From Bacteroidota bacterium (GTDB lineage Bacteria; Bacteroidota; Bacteroidia; Bacteroidales; Paludibacteraceae): a stretch of DNA of 64,000 bases. How positions within the stretch are numbered: the stretch's first letter is position 1; every line of letters starts with the position of its first letter. A model generated the notes under the pieces. The model did no database searches and was not told the origin of the DNA. It saw only the letters and a list, made by a program, of their open reading frames with translations. Location: the NCBI GenBank assembly GCA_017860295.1, contig JAFNAS010000014.1, positions 19,562 through 83,561 of the forward strand. Direction: 5' to 3'. Both the position numbers and the translations under genes were made by a program. Positions 16,691 through 24,490 of the stretch are shown in pieces.

Positions 16691-19390
16691 ATGAATGTTT
16701 ACGACGAAAACCGTCCCGATCCGGACGAACTGCTGGCTTCGTTGAAGGAGCAGGAGGATAAAAACAAGCTGGGCAAGCTGAAAATATTCTTCGGCATGTG
16801 TGCCGGTGTGGGTAAAACGTACACCATGTTGCAGGCTGCTCATCTGGAAAAAAACAAAAAAGTGGATGTGGTGATCGGGTATGTGGAAACGCACGGTCGC
16901 CCCGAAACGGAACAACTGGTGGAAGGTCTGGAGATTATTCCTCCTTACCAGATCGTTTACAGGGGAACGCAGTTTCGGGAGGTGGATATCGATGCTATTA
17001 TTGCCCGTAAGCCGCAGGTGGTTCTTATCGACGAACTGGCGCATACCAATGCCCCCGGGAGTCGTCATGCCAAACGGTATCAGGATGTGCAGGAGTTGAT
17101 AAACAACGGAATCGATGTGTATGCCACGCTGAATGTGCAGCACATCGAGAGCCGAACCGATACGGTAACGCAAATCACGGGCGTTACCATTCGCGAAACG
17201 GTGCCCGACGATGTTTTGGAGGCGGCCGATGAGGTAGAGCTGGTCGACCTGACTGCCGATGAGTTGCTTCAGCGTCTCGCCGATGGGAAAGTGTATACTC
17301 CCGAACGATCGCAGGAGGCGGTGCGTAACTTCTTCCGGAAAGGAAATGTTACCGCTTTGCGCGAGATGTCGCTCCGGTTGGTGGCCGACAGGGTCGATAA
17401 GCAGTTGCGCGAATACATGCAAACCCGTCGTATTCCCGGTCCGTGGAAAACGGGACTTCGCCTGATGGTGGCTATTGGCCCGAGCCCTTACTCTGCCTGG
17501 CTTATTCGTTGGGCCAAGAGTCTTTCGTATACCATGGATGCCTCATTGACGGCACTCTACGTGCAGAAAGCCGACACGCTTTCGCCGGAGGATCAGGATC
17601 AGCTCAATAAAAATATTGCGCTGGCCAAACAGCTGGGAGCGCACTATCTCTCTACCACCGACGAAGATCTTTCGCGGGGCATTCTTGCCATTGCCCAACG
17701 CGAAAATATTACACATATCCTTGTCGGTAAGTCGCAGCGTAAAGGCTTGCATCAGTTGTTGCGGCGTGATTTGGTCTCCAAACTGATTCACGAGAGTGGC
17801 GATATCGATATTTATGTGGTCGGAGCCAAGGAGATGGCGAAAAAACAACGTCATTTTACCTTTGCTTCGTCCGAATTCAGTTCGTCTCCCAAAGCCTATC
17901 TGACAAGTGCGGCGGCGATCCTGCTCACGGTATTTCTTTGTTTTCTATGCAAAGGTTTTGTGGGCTATCAGGTTGTCTCTTACATCCTGTTGTTTGCCGT
18001 CTCACTGGTGGCTCTCTTTTTCAGTACGGGGCCTATTCTGTTGGCCGCGGGACTCGGAGCATTGTTATGGGACTTTTTCTTTATCAATCCACCGCTTACC
18101 TTTTATATTGCCAAGCCCGAAGATCTGATGATGTTCGGCACTTTCTTTTCGGTGGCAATCATCAATGGTGTGCTGACAACCCGTTTGCGTGGTCAGCAAC
18201 GGTTGGCACACGACCGCGAACAGCGCACAAACGCGTTGTACGAACTGTCGAAGGTGCTGGCTTCTGCCTCCGGAACGCAGGAGGTGATCGATCAGGCTGT
18301 GTTGCACATACGCAAATACTTCAATATCGAAAGTGCGATCCTTTTGGGCGAAGACGATGCCGGTTTGCAAACCACTTTGTTGCCAATGGATACGAAAATG
18401 CAACTGCAGACAGCCGAGCATAGCATTGCCGCCTGGGTGTATAAACATGGGCGGAAAGCCGGAAAATATACAGACACTCTGCCGGCTACCGATCTTACTT
18501 TTTATCCGTTGAAAGGGAAACGGATCAATACGGGAGTGTTACTGGTGAAGCCCCATAAACCGTTTCACGGAGAGATGGAGCTGTTTTGGGATACGTTTCG
18601 CGTGCAGCTTACCAATGCACTCGAACGCGAACATCTCAATGAGGTTGCCCGCCGGGCTTCTGTGCTCAACGAATCGGAAAAGCTCTATAAAACGCTGTTC
18701 AATTCCATTTCGCACGAACTGCGCATTCCGGTGTCGACCCTGATGGGTGCCTCCGAAACGCTGTTGCAGCATAACGACGATGCCGAATTGCGGCAACAGC
18801 TGGCGCAGGAAATTTTCTCCGCATCCGACCGGTTGAACCGCCTGATTGAAAACCTACTCAATATGTCGCGTCTGGAATCGGATCGCATTACGCCTTCCAT
18901 CGACTGGAACGATGTGCATGACCTGACCAATAAGGTGCTTGCCGATCTGCACGACGAACTGCAACCGTTCAACGTAGAGGTGGTCATCCCTTCGGATATG
19001 CCGCTGGTGAAATTCGATTTCGGACTGATGGAACAGGTGCTGCACAATCTGGTGTACAATGCAACCCAACATGCAGAACCCAAAACGACCATCCGGGTGA
19101 AGATTTATTACGATCATCACCAGATGGTGTTGCAGGTAATGGATCGGGGTACCGGTTTCCCTGCCGAATCTATTCCCTATCTTTGCAATAAGTTTTACCG
19201 TGCCAACAGCCGTACGGCAGGTGGAGTAGGGTTGGGATTGTCTATTGTAAAAGGTTTCGTGGAAGCCCATCGCGGTACTCTGAAATTTGAAAACCGTTCG
19301 CATGGAGGTGCTTTGGTAACGATCAAAATTCCTACCGGGAAATATATGATCGAGAATAGTGAAGGTGACGAAACACACGGAGTACACTGA
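16691..19390 (+). CDS. kdpD: Potassium-responsive sensor histidine kinase KdpD
   Basis: 899 aa, full length. In order: N-terminal KdpD domain with Walker A GMCAGVGKT (residues 35-43) and a Walker B-like VVLIDELAH; a Usp-like domain (about 250-370); four membrane helices (about 395-500); a GAF-like region; HisKA with SHELRIP and the phospho-accepting His675; HATPase with N-box NLVYNATQHAEP and G-boxes. It senses potassium limitation and phosphorylates KdpE. It is fused as usual, not the split form of some species. kdpE follows after a 229-bp spacer rich in repeats. Confidence 0.96.
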   Translation: MNVYDENRPDPDELLASLKEQEDKNKLGKLKIFFGMCAGVGKTYTMLQAAHLEKNKKVDVVIGYVETHGRPETEQLVEGLEIIPPYQIVYRGTQFREVDIDAIIARKPQVVLIDELAHTNAPGSRHAKRYQDVQELINNGIDVYATLNVQHIESRTDTVTQITGVTIRETVPDDVLEAADEVELVDLTADELLQRLADGKVYTPERSQEAVRNFFRKGNVTALREMSLRLVADRVDKQLREYMQTRRIPGPWKTGLRLMVAIGPSPYSAWLIRWAKSLSYTMDASLTALYVQKADTLSPEDQDQLNKNIALAKQLGAHYLSTTDEDLSRGILAIAQRENITHILVGKSQRKGLHQLLRRDLVSKLIHESGDIDIYVVGAKEMAKKQRHFTFASSEFSSSPKAYLTSAAAILLTVFLCFLCKGFVGYQVVSYILLFAVSLVALFFSTGPILLAAGLGALLWDFFFINPPLTFYIAKPEDLMMFGTFFSVAIINGVLTTRLRGQQRLAHDREQRTNALYELSKVLASASGTQEVIDQAVLHIRKYFNIESAILLGEDDAGLQTTLLPMDTKMQLQTAEHSIAAWVYKHGRKAGKYTDTLPATDLTFYPLKGKRINTGVLLVKPHKPFHGEMELFWDTFRVQLTNALEREHLNEVARRASVLNESEKLYKTLFNSISHELRIPVSTLMGASETLLQHNDDAELRQQLAQEIFSASDRLNRLIENLLNMSRLESDRITPSIDWNDVHDLTNKVLADLHDELQPFNVEVVIPSDMPLVKFDFGLMEQVLHNLVYNATQHAEPKTTIRVKIYYDHHQMVLQVMDRGTGFPAESIPYLCNKFYRANSRTAGGVGLGLSIVKGFVEAHRGTLKFENRSHGGALVTIKIPTGKYMIENSEGDETHGVH

Positions 19391-19619
19391 TTAGACGGAT
19401 TTACACAGGAGGTGGTAGTCAGTAGAAAATCTACCATAGGGCAAGTGTCTATCAACATAGGGCAAAAATGGAAGTATGAAAAGCCAGTTTTAAACAACAA
19501 ATTACAGTTATTCTAACTACTGACTACCGGCTACCGACTACCTGTTCGGTATTCTTCCGTGTATTCTGTGTGCAAAAATAGTTCGCTATCTTTGTTCTTT
19601 ACTCTTTGTTCTAAACGAT
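19391..19619. repeat. kdpD-kdpE spacer: direct repeats, inverted repeat and two heptad arrays
   Basis: CATAGGGCAA occurs twice, at 19435-19444 and 19456-19465, 21 bp apart start to start (two helical turns). A perfect 12-bp inverted repeat, GGTAGTCAGTAG (19414-19425) and CTACTGACTACC (19517-19528), brackets them. Heptads nnCTACC (aactact, gactacc, ggctacc, gactacc) fill 19515-19542, and TCTTTnn heptads fill 19589-19616 up to the kdpE start. A TATCTTTG -7 match (19587-19594) overlaps the second array. Confidence 0.7.
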
Positions 19620-20300
19620 ATGTCCGAAACAATACTGATTATTGATGATGAAAGCGCCATTCGGCGACTGCTCGAAATCACTCTGAAACCGGGCGGCTAT
19701 TCCATTCTCGAAGCTCCTTCGGGCAAAGATGGATTGGCGTTGGCGGCCAGTCACAATCCGCAACTGATTATTCTCGATTTGGGGCTGCCCGATGAGGACG
19801 GACAAATTGTGCTTAAAAAGCTGCGCGAATGGTACACCGGGCCAGTCATTATCCTTTCGGTGCGTAGTTCGGAAGAGGATATTGTGCAGGCGCTCGACAG
19901 TGGTGCTAACGACTACCTCACCAAACCTTTCCGCACGGGCGAACTCTCTGCGCGGGTACGTTCGTCACTCCGCTTTTCGTCGCAGGCAGGTAAAGCGCAA
20001 ACCCTGTTCAGTTTTAATAACCTTGAAATTGATTTGGTAAATCACACCGTCAAAAAGGGTGGAGAACTGGTGAAACTTACCACCACCGAATTTTCGTTGC
20101 TTGCCCTTATGGCGAAGAATGCCGGCAAAGTCCTTACTCATACCTTTATCCTCAAAGAGGTTTGGGGTTACAGCTATCTGGAACAAACCCAATACCTTCG
20201 CGTGTTTGTGGCGCAGCTCCGCAAAAAGATCGAGGATAATCCCTCGCAACCCGTTTATATCAATACCGAATCGGGCATTGGGTACCGTTTTTGCGAATAA
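19620..20300 (+). CDS. kdpE: KDP operon response regulator KdpE
   Basis: 226 aa, OmpR/PhoB family. The receiver domain has acidic pocket IIDDES and phospho-acceptor Asp53 (LIILDLGLPDEDG), with the switch Ser and Lys in ILSVRSSEED and LTKPF. The C-terminal winged helix includes TTTEFSLLALMAKNAGKVLTH and the recognition helix LRVFVAQLRKKIEDNP, and ends with GIGYRF. It activates kdp transcription when phosphorylated by KdpD. It starts at the last bases of a heptad array. Confidence 0.96.
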   Translation: MSETILIIDDESAIRRLLEITLKPGGYSILEAPSGKDGLALAASHNPQLIILDLGLPDEDGQIVLKKLREWYTGPVIILSVRSSEEDIVQALDSGANDYLTKPFRTGELSARVRSSLRFSSQAGKAQTLFSFNNLEIDLVNHTVKKGGELVKLTTTEFSLLALMAKNAGKVLTHTFILKEVWGYSYLEQTQYLRVFVAQLRKKIEDNPSQPVYINTESGIGYRFCE

Positions 20301-20370
20301 AGTCTGGTTTGTATCTGCATTTCTTTCTTTGGGTTCAACCCGATCCGCTGGCTTTTTCTCTTAAATTTAG

Positions 20371-20378
20371 TAACTTTG
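20371..20378 (+). promoter_or_regulatory. hisC promoter -7 element
   Basis: TAACTTTG fits TAnnTTTG and lies 75 bp before the hisC GTG, after the kdpE stop. The -33 box is not clear. Confidence 0.5.
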
Positions 20379-20452
20379 TCCGTGTAAAATGTTTGTGGAG
20401 TTTCCGATGAAATCCCGCAAAATATAGAGTATTCACACAGATAATTATTGCC

Positions 20453-21490
20453 GTGTCAGAAATTACATCCTTAGTTCGAAAAAACATTCTGTCGCTCAAG
20501 CCTTACTCTTGTGCCCGCGACGAATTCAAAGGTGAAGCCGAAGCTTACCTCGATGCAAACGAAAATCCGTTGAACTATCCGTATAACCGTTATCCGGATC
20601 CGTTGCAATGGTCGGTCAAAGAACGTATTGCAGCGATTAAAGGTGTCCATCCCGGACAGGTATTTCTGGGTAACGGCAGCGACGAAGCCATCGATTTGGT
20701 ATTTCGTGTCTTTTGCGAGCCGCGTCAGGACAATGTGGTGGCTATCGATCCTACCTACGGTATGTATCAGGTGAGTGCCGACATCAACGATGTGGAGTAT
20801 CGTAAAGTACGTCTCAATGCCGATTATTCGCTCGATGCACAACGTGTGCTTGATGCCACCGATGTGCATACGAAAGTAATTTTCCTTTGCTCTCCCAACA
20901 ATCCGACTGCCAACCTGCTTAACCGCAAAGAGATGTTGAAGATTGTGGAAGGGTTTACCGGTATTACGGTGATTGATGAGGCCTATATCGACTTCTCTTC
21001 GGAACCGAGTTGGCTGAAAATGTTGGATCGATATCCGCGTTTGATCGTGCTGCAAACATTCTCGAAGGCATGGGGACTGGCCGGTGTGCGTTTGGGGATG
21101 GCCTTTGCCTCCGAGGAGATTATCGGTTTGTACAACAAAGTAAAATATCCTTATAACATCAACGTGCTGACACAGCGACTGGTACTCGACGAACTGGAGC
21201 AGGTCGATCGCAAGGCCGAATGGGTGAATATGTTGTTGAAGGAACGCTTTCGGTTGATCGAGCTGTTGAAGCAACTGGATATGGTGGAAGAGGTATATCC
21301 TACCGATGCCAACTTTTTGTTGGTAAAAGTGCCCGATGCCAATGCCGTGTACCGTTATCTGGTCGACAAGAGCATTATTGTGCGAAACCGTAATACAGTG
21401 GCTTTGTGCGAAGGATGTTTGCGTATTACGGTGGGTGTGGAGTCGGAAAACGAGCTGTTGTTAAAGGCGCTTGGTGAATATAGAGCCTGA
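20453..21490 (+). CDS. hisC: Histidinol-phosphate aminotransferase
   Basis: 345 aa, class I/II PLP aminotransferase. The start is GTG at 20453, giving the normal HisC opening (LVRKNILSLKPYSCARDEF, then LDANENPLNYPYNRYPDP). PLP lysine K205 lies in FSKAWGLAGVRLG; GNGSDEAIDL, SPNNPTANL and VRNRNTVALCEGCLRIT are the other family motifs. It transfers the amino group from glutamate to imidazole-acetol phosphate in histidine synthesis. No other his gene is next to it in this window, so it appears as a stand-alone gene here; a related aromatic aminotransferase is less likely. Confidence 0.92.
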   Translation: MSEITSLVRKNILSLKPYSCARDEFKGEAEAYLDANENPLNYPYNRYPDPLQWSVKERIAAIKGVHPGQVFLGNGSDEAIDLVFRVFCEPRQDNVVAIDPTYGMYQVSADINDVEYRKVRLNADYSLDAQRVLDATDVHTKVIFLCSPNNPTANLLNRKEMLKIVEGFTGITVIDEAYIDFSSEPSWLKMLDRYPRLIVLQTFSKAWGLAGVRLGMAFASEEIIGLYNKVKYPYNINVLTQRLVLDELEQVDRKAEWVNMLLKERFRLIELLKQLDMVEEVYPTDANFLLVKVPDANAVYRYLVDKSIIVRNRNTVALCEGCLRITVGVESENELLLKALGEYRA

Positions 21491-21508
21491 TTTTTTCTGA
21501 AAAAAATC

Positions 21509-21538
21509 TTGGACGAAACATAAAAAAGTGTACCTTTG
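21509..21538 (+). promoter_or_regulatory. Promoter of tRNA-Ser
   Basis: -33-like TTGG (21509-21512), 18-bp spacer, -7 TACCTTTG (21531-21538), 18 bp before the tRNA 5' end. Positions 21530-21539 also read GTACCTTTGC, matching the GTAnnTTTGC core known for CTnDOT integration sites. Confidence 0.8.
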
Positions 21539-21556
21539 CAGCCGCTAAACGACCAA

Positions 21557-21643
21557 GGAAAGCTGCCAGAGTGGTCGAATGGGCCGCACTCGAAATGCGG
21601 TGTACGGGTGACTGTACCGGGGGTTCGAATCCCTCGCTTTCCG
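21557..21643 (+). tRNA. tRNA-Ser (anticodon CGA)
   Basis: 87 nt class II tRNA. Acceptor stem GGAAAGC pairs with GCTTTCC, the discriminator base is G, and CCA is not encoded. The anticodon arm CCGCA-CTCGAAA-TGCGG places CGA at 21591-21593 and reads codon UCG. A long variable arm (GTACGGGTGACTGTAC) and T arm GGGGGTTCGAATCCCTC confirm serine identity. A mobile element's integrase gene lies 302 bp downstream. Confidence 0.97.
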
Positions 21644-21680
21644 CAAGATACCAAAGTCATTTGGTAGTCAAATTAAGACA

Positions 21681-21716
21681 AACTCCATAAAATAAGGTTT
21701 TTATGGAGTTTTTTTA
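21681..21716 (+). terminator. Terminator after tRNA-Ser
   Basis: AACTCCATAAAA pairs with TTTTTATGGAGTT, followed by a T run, 37 bp after the tRNA. Confidence 0.88.
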
Positions 21717-21767
21717 TTGTCTACGCTAGACATCTAAATTCCATAAAATAGCCAAAAAACGACATCA

Positions 21768-21917
21768 TTTCGTTACTAAATCGTTACTAAAAAATGGGGA
21801 TGTTATTTTAGTAACGATTTTTGAGATAAGTCTCTGATATGTCGTTAATTGTTCTTTAAGTGTCTGCTCATAAACTGAGTGTTAACCGTTCCTTTACAAT
21901 GTTAAATCGTTACTGTA
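21768..21917. repeat. Repeated TCGTTACT sites upstream of the integrase
   Basis: Four copies of a (A)TCGTTACTAAA-like motif: TTTCGTTACTAAA (21768-21780), AATCGTTACTAAAA (21779-21792), its exact reverse complement TTTTAGTAACGATT (21806-21819), and AATCGTTACTGTAA (21904-21917). The middle two form a perfect 14-bp inverted repeat with a 13-nt spacer. Placement beside int suggests arm-type integrase/excisionase sites or an int operator. Confidence 0.7.
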
Positions 21918-21945
21918 ATTGTGAGGAACAAAAAACGGAAGTATT

Positions 21946-23187
21946 ATGAGTAAAAGTACGTTTAAGATTCTTTTTTATGTAAGAAAGAATCAATTGAACA
22001 AAGAAGGTAAAGCCAACATCATGATTCGGGTATCGGTTAATGGTGAGGTGTCTCAATTCAGTTCCAAATTAGATATTGAGCCAAAATTTTGGGATGTGAA
22101 ACTCTGCAAAGCGACTGGGAATAGCATGCAGGCGCGTAGATTAAATAATTTATTAGAAGACATTCGCACGTCCTTAAGAAATCACTATCGCGAGATCGAA
22201 GTACATGAAGCGTATGTAACCGCAGAGAAAATACGTAATGCCTTTTTGGGCTATGATGTTAAGTTGCATACTCTGTTAGAGCTTTTTAAAAGTCATAATG
22301 AGGATGCAAGAAAACTTATTGGCATTAGTAAAACAGAAGCTACACTTGCTAAATACGACCGAACATGCCGCCGTTTGGAAGAATTTATGAGCGCTAAGTA
22401 TAAAATTTCAGATATTGCACTCAAAGAAATAAATCACAAATTTATTACAGATTTTGAAGCTTACTTACATGGTGTAAGTAAGTGTAGTGACAATACATCC
22501 GCAAAGTTTATACAAATATTTCGAATGATTATTATTGTAGCTAAAAACAATGGTTTGATATTTAAAGACCCATTCGCAAATTATAAAATACGATTCAAAC
22601 GTGTAGATAGAGGTTACTTGACGGATCAAGAGATGCAAATAATTGTAGAAAAAAAATTTGTATCTAAAAGATTAGAACAAGTACGTGATATTTTTATTTT
22701 CTCGTGTTTCACTGGGTTGGCATATATTGATGTTAAAAATTTGACAATCAACAATATTTGTATGTCTTTTGATGGTAAACCATGGATAATGACACACAGG
22801 CAAAAAACAGATACTCCAGTGAATGTTCCCTTATTGAATATTCCCTTATCCATTCTAAAGAAATATGAAGGCAAACTCTCAAACGGACAATTACTCCCGG
22901 TATTAAGCAATCAAAAGCTCAATTCATATTTAAAAGAGATAGGTGACTTGTGTGGTATAAATAAAAATATAACCTTTCACATGGCTCGGCATACATTTGC
23001 AACAACCACAACTTTATCGAAAGGAGTACCCATAGAGACAGTGTCTAAAATGTTGGGACACACCAATATTCAGACAACACAAATCTATGCCCGTATTACC
23101 AATGAAAAAATCAGCAAGGATATGCAATTGCTTTCAGGAAAGTTGAATGATATGGAGCAAGCCATATTAAAGAAAATGGATTTATGA
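21946..23187 (+). CDS. Tyrosine recombinase / integrase of the Bacteroidetes ICE type
   Basis: 413 aa. An N-terminal Arm-DNA-binding domain (about 1-95) is followed by a SAM-like core-binding domain (about 105-205) and the catalytic domain. Visible catalytic residues are H345 and R348 in HMARHTFATT, a His in MLGHTNIQTT, and nucleophile Y381 in TQIYARI. The canonical first Arg is replaced: the box reads FTGLAYIDVKNL instead of TGLRxxE. IntDOT-type enzymes are known to lack this Arg. It would integrate and excise the element. Its stop overlaps the RhuM-like start (ATGA). Codon use looks more A/T-rich than hisC upstream. Confidence 0.93.
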   Translation: MSKSTFKILFYVRKNQLNKEGKANIMIRVSVNGEVSQFSSKLDIEPKFWDVKLCKATGNSMQARRLNNLLEDIRTSLRNHYREIEVHEAYVTAEKIRNAFLGYDVKLHTLLELFKSHNEDARKLIGISKTEATLAKYDRTCRRLEEFMSAKYKISDIALKEINHKFITDFEAYLHGVSKCSDNTSAKFIQIFRMIIIVAKNNGLIFKDPFANYKIRFKRVDRGYLTDQEMQIIVEKKFVSKRLEQVRDIFIFSCFTGLAYIDVKNLTINNICMSFDGKPWIMTHRQKTDTPVNVPLLNIPLSILKKYEGKLSNGQLLPVLSNQKLNSYLKEIGDLCGINKNITFHMARHTFATTTTLSKGVPIETVSKMLGHTNIQTTQIYARITNEKISKDMQLLSGKLNDMEQAILKKMDL

Positions 23188-23582
23188 TAAGAGGTTCAAT
23201 TACTTTTAAGGGCTTGCATTCAGACGATTTCCAAATAAGCATTGAACTGTCGGATGATGGAACCGTTTGGATGACAACTCAGGAGATTGCAGTCTTGTTT
23301 AATGTGAAACGATCCTCTGTAGAAACCGATTTGAAAACTCTTTTCAAGTCAGATAACTTGATAGAAAACCGAGTAAAAAGAGTAAGACACTACAGATTGG
23401 AGAATGATAAACAATGTTTTGTCGATTATTATAACCTGGAAGTGATTATTGCTTTAAGTTTCAGAATAGAGAGTTATTCATGTGTTCTTTTTCGACAATG
23501 GGTTTCACAACAAATCAGTGCTTCTATTAAAGAACCTGACCCAATTCTAGGCCGTTTAGGTACTACAGCTATGATGAATTAA
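23184..23582 (+). CDS. RhuM-like protein, short form
   Basis: 132 aa. The N-terminal half matches the virulence RhuM/Fic-associated family: DDGTVWMTTQEIAVLFNVKRSSVETDLKTLF (a helix-turn-helix-like segment) and the FRQWVSQQI ending. RhuM proteins are usually longer, about 300 aa; only the N-terminal DNA-binding-like part remains, so it may be truncated or a short variant. It is coupled to the integrase by a 4-bp overlap, which suggests joint translation and perhaps a role in int regulation or excision. Function unproven. Confidence 0.6.
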   Translation: MIRGSITFKGLHSDDFQISIELSDDGTVWMTTQEIAVLFNVKRSSVETDLKTLFKSDNLIENRVKRVRHYRLENDKQCFVDYYNLEVIIALSFRIESYSCVLFRQWVSQQISASIKEPDPILGRLGTTAMMN

Positions 23583-23609
23583 TCCAAACGATTGTTCCTA
23601 TTTTTTAGA

Positions 23610-23659
23610 AGCCGAAAGGTTCTTACTGTATTTTCAGTAGGACCTTCCGGCTTTTTTTT
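23610..23659 (+). terminator. Terminator after the integrase operon
   Basis: AGCCGAAAGGTTCTTACTG pairs with CAGTAGGACCTTCCGGCT (one bulge), then eight T. It ends the int/RhuM-like transcript before the excision genes. Confidence 0.92.
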
Positions 23660-23769
23660 GTATACCAATTTCCCTTTTCCAAATAAAAATCTTCCATAGG
23701 TAGGTAATCACCTGTGAAATCACTTACCACATAGTTTCCATTTTTGCACGGCAATTAAACAGCAAAAAA

Positions 23770-24111
23770 ATGGAAATCATCACCTTCGATCATCAGGTAT
23801 TCCGCGATTTGTTGAACAAGATCGACAAAATTGCGGATTACGTCTTCAAAAAAGAAGCGATCCCGGCACAAGAGCCGGACATATGGCTGACCAGTGAAGA
23901 GCTGGCCGATCTGCTTAAAATCAGCACACGCACCCTTCAGCGGATGCGTAAAGACAGAACCATTGCTTATAGCATGGTGCGCAGTAAATGTTTATACCGG
24001 TTATCCGACGTGGAGCAATGTATTCGGGAAAGAATTGTTTCTTGTAATCTCCAGACGTTGCATGAGTTTCGTAAGAACTACTTACTGACACGTAAAAATA
24101 CTTCCCTATGA
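23770..24111 (+). CDS. Helix-turn-helix protein, Xis2c-like excision factor
   Basis: 113 aa. After an N-terminal helix (DHQVFRDLLNKIDKIADYV) comes a MerR/excisionase-type winged helix: WLTSEELADLLKISTRTLQRMRKDRTIAYSMV, then KCLYRLSDVEQCI. Small proteins with this layout occupy the xis2c position of CTnDOT-type elements and help the integrase excise the element. Its stop overlaps the next start (ATGA), so the two paralogous HTH genes are translationally coupled. Confidence 0.78.
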   Translation: MEIITFDHQVFRDLLNKIDKIADYVFKKEAIPAQEPDIWLTSEELADLLKISTRTLQRMRKDRTIAYSMVRSKCLYRLSDVEQCIRERIVSCNLQTLHEFRKNYLLTRKNTSL

Positions 24112-24440
24112 GTTTATTGGATACCAAAACATTCGAATTGTGGATGAAGCAGGTCATGGAACGCTTTGACTGCAATGAAAAAATGTTGGCAGCCTTATCT
24201 GTGAAGGAAGTGAAACCAGCTAAATATTTAGACGGTGAACGCCTTTTGGATAATCAGGATTTATGCCAGCTATTGCAAACCAGTAAGCGATCCCTTCAAC
24301 GTTACCGGAGTTCAGGAGCTTTAACCTATCACATGCTATGGCACAAGACGTACTACAAAGAATCGGATGTACAGCTATTTCTCAAAACATATTCCAAAGA
24401 ATTCAGAAAGGGCGAACCTGTTTTGAATACAGCGGAATAG
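24108..24440 (+). CDS. Helix-turn-helix protein, Xis2d-like excision factor
   Basis: 110 aa. Same fold as the preceding gene: GERLLDNQDLCQLLQTSKRSLQRYRSSGALTYHML followed by KTYYKESDVQLFLK. The two proteins look like ancient paralogues that diverged in the N-terminus. By position it corresponds to CTnDOT xis2d, which works with xis2c and the integrase. The orf3-like gene follows after 50 bp. Confidence 0.78.
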   Translation: MSLLDTKTFELWMKQVMERFDCNEKMLAALSVKEVKPAKYLDGERLLDNQDLCQLLQTSKRSLQRYRSSGALTYHMLWHKTYYKESDVQLFLKTYSKEFRKGEPVLNTAE

Positions 24441-24490
24441 CCCGTTAACAGAATCCCTCAGGAATTAATCAATCATAAAAGTTTACAACT

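Noticed and set aside
21355..21660. Minus-strand 101-aa frame (GIRTPGTVTRTPHFECGPFDHSGSFP)
   Set aside because: Part of it is the complement of tRNA-Ser, a well-known false protein; the rest is antisense to hisC.
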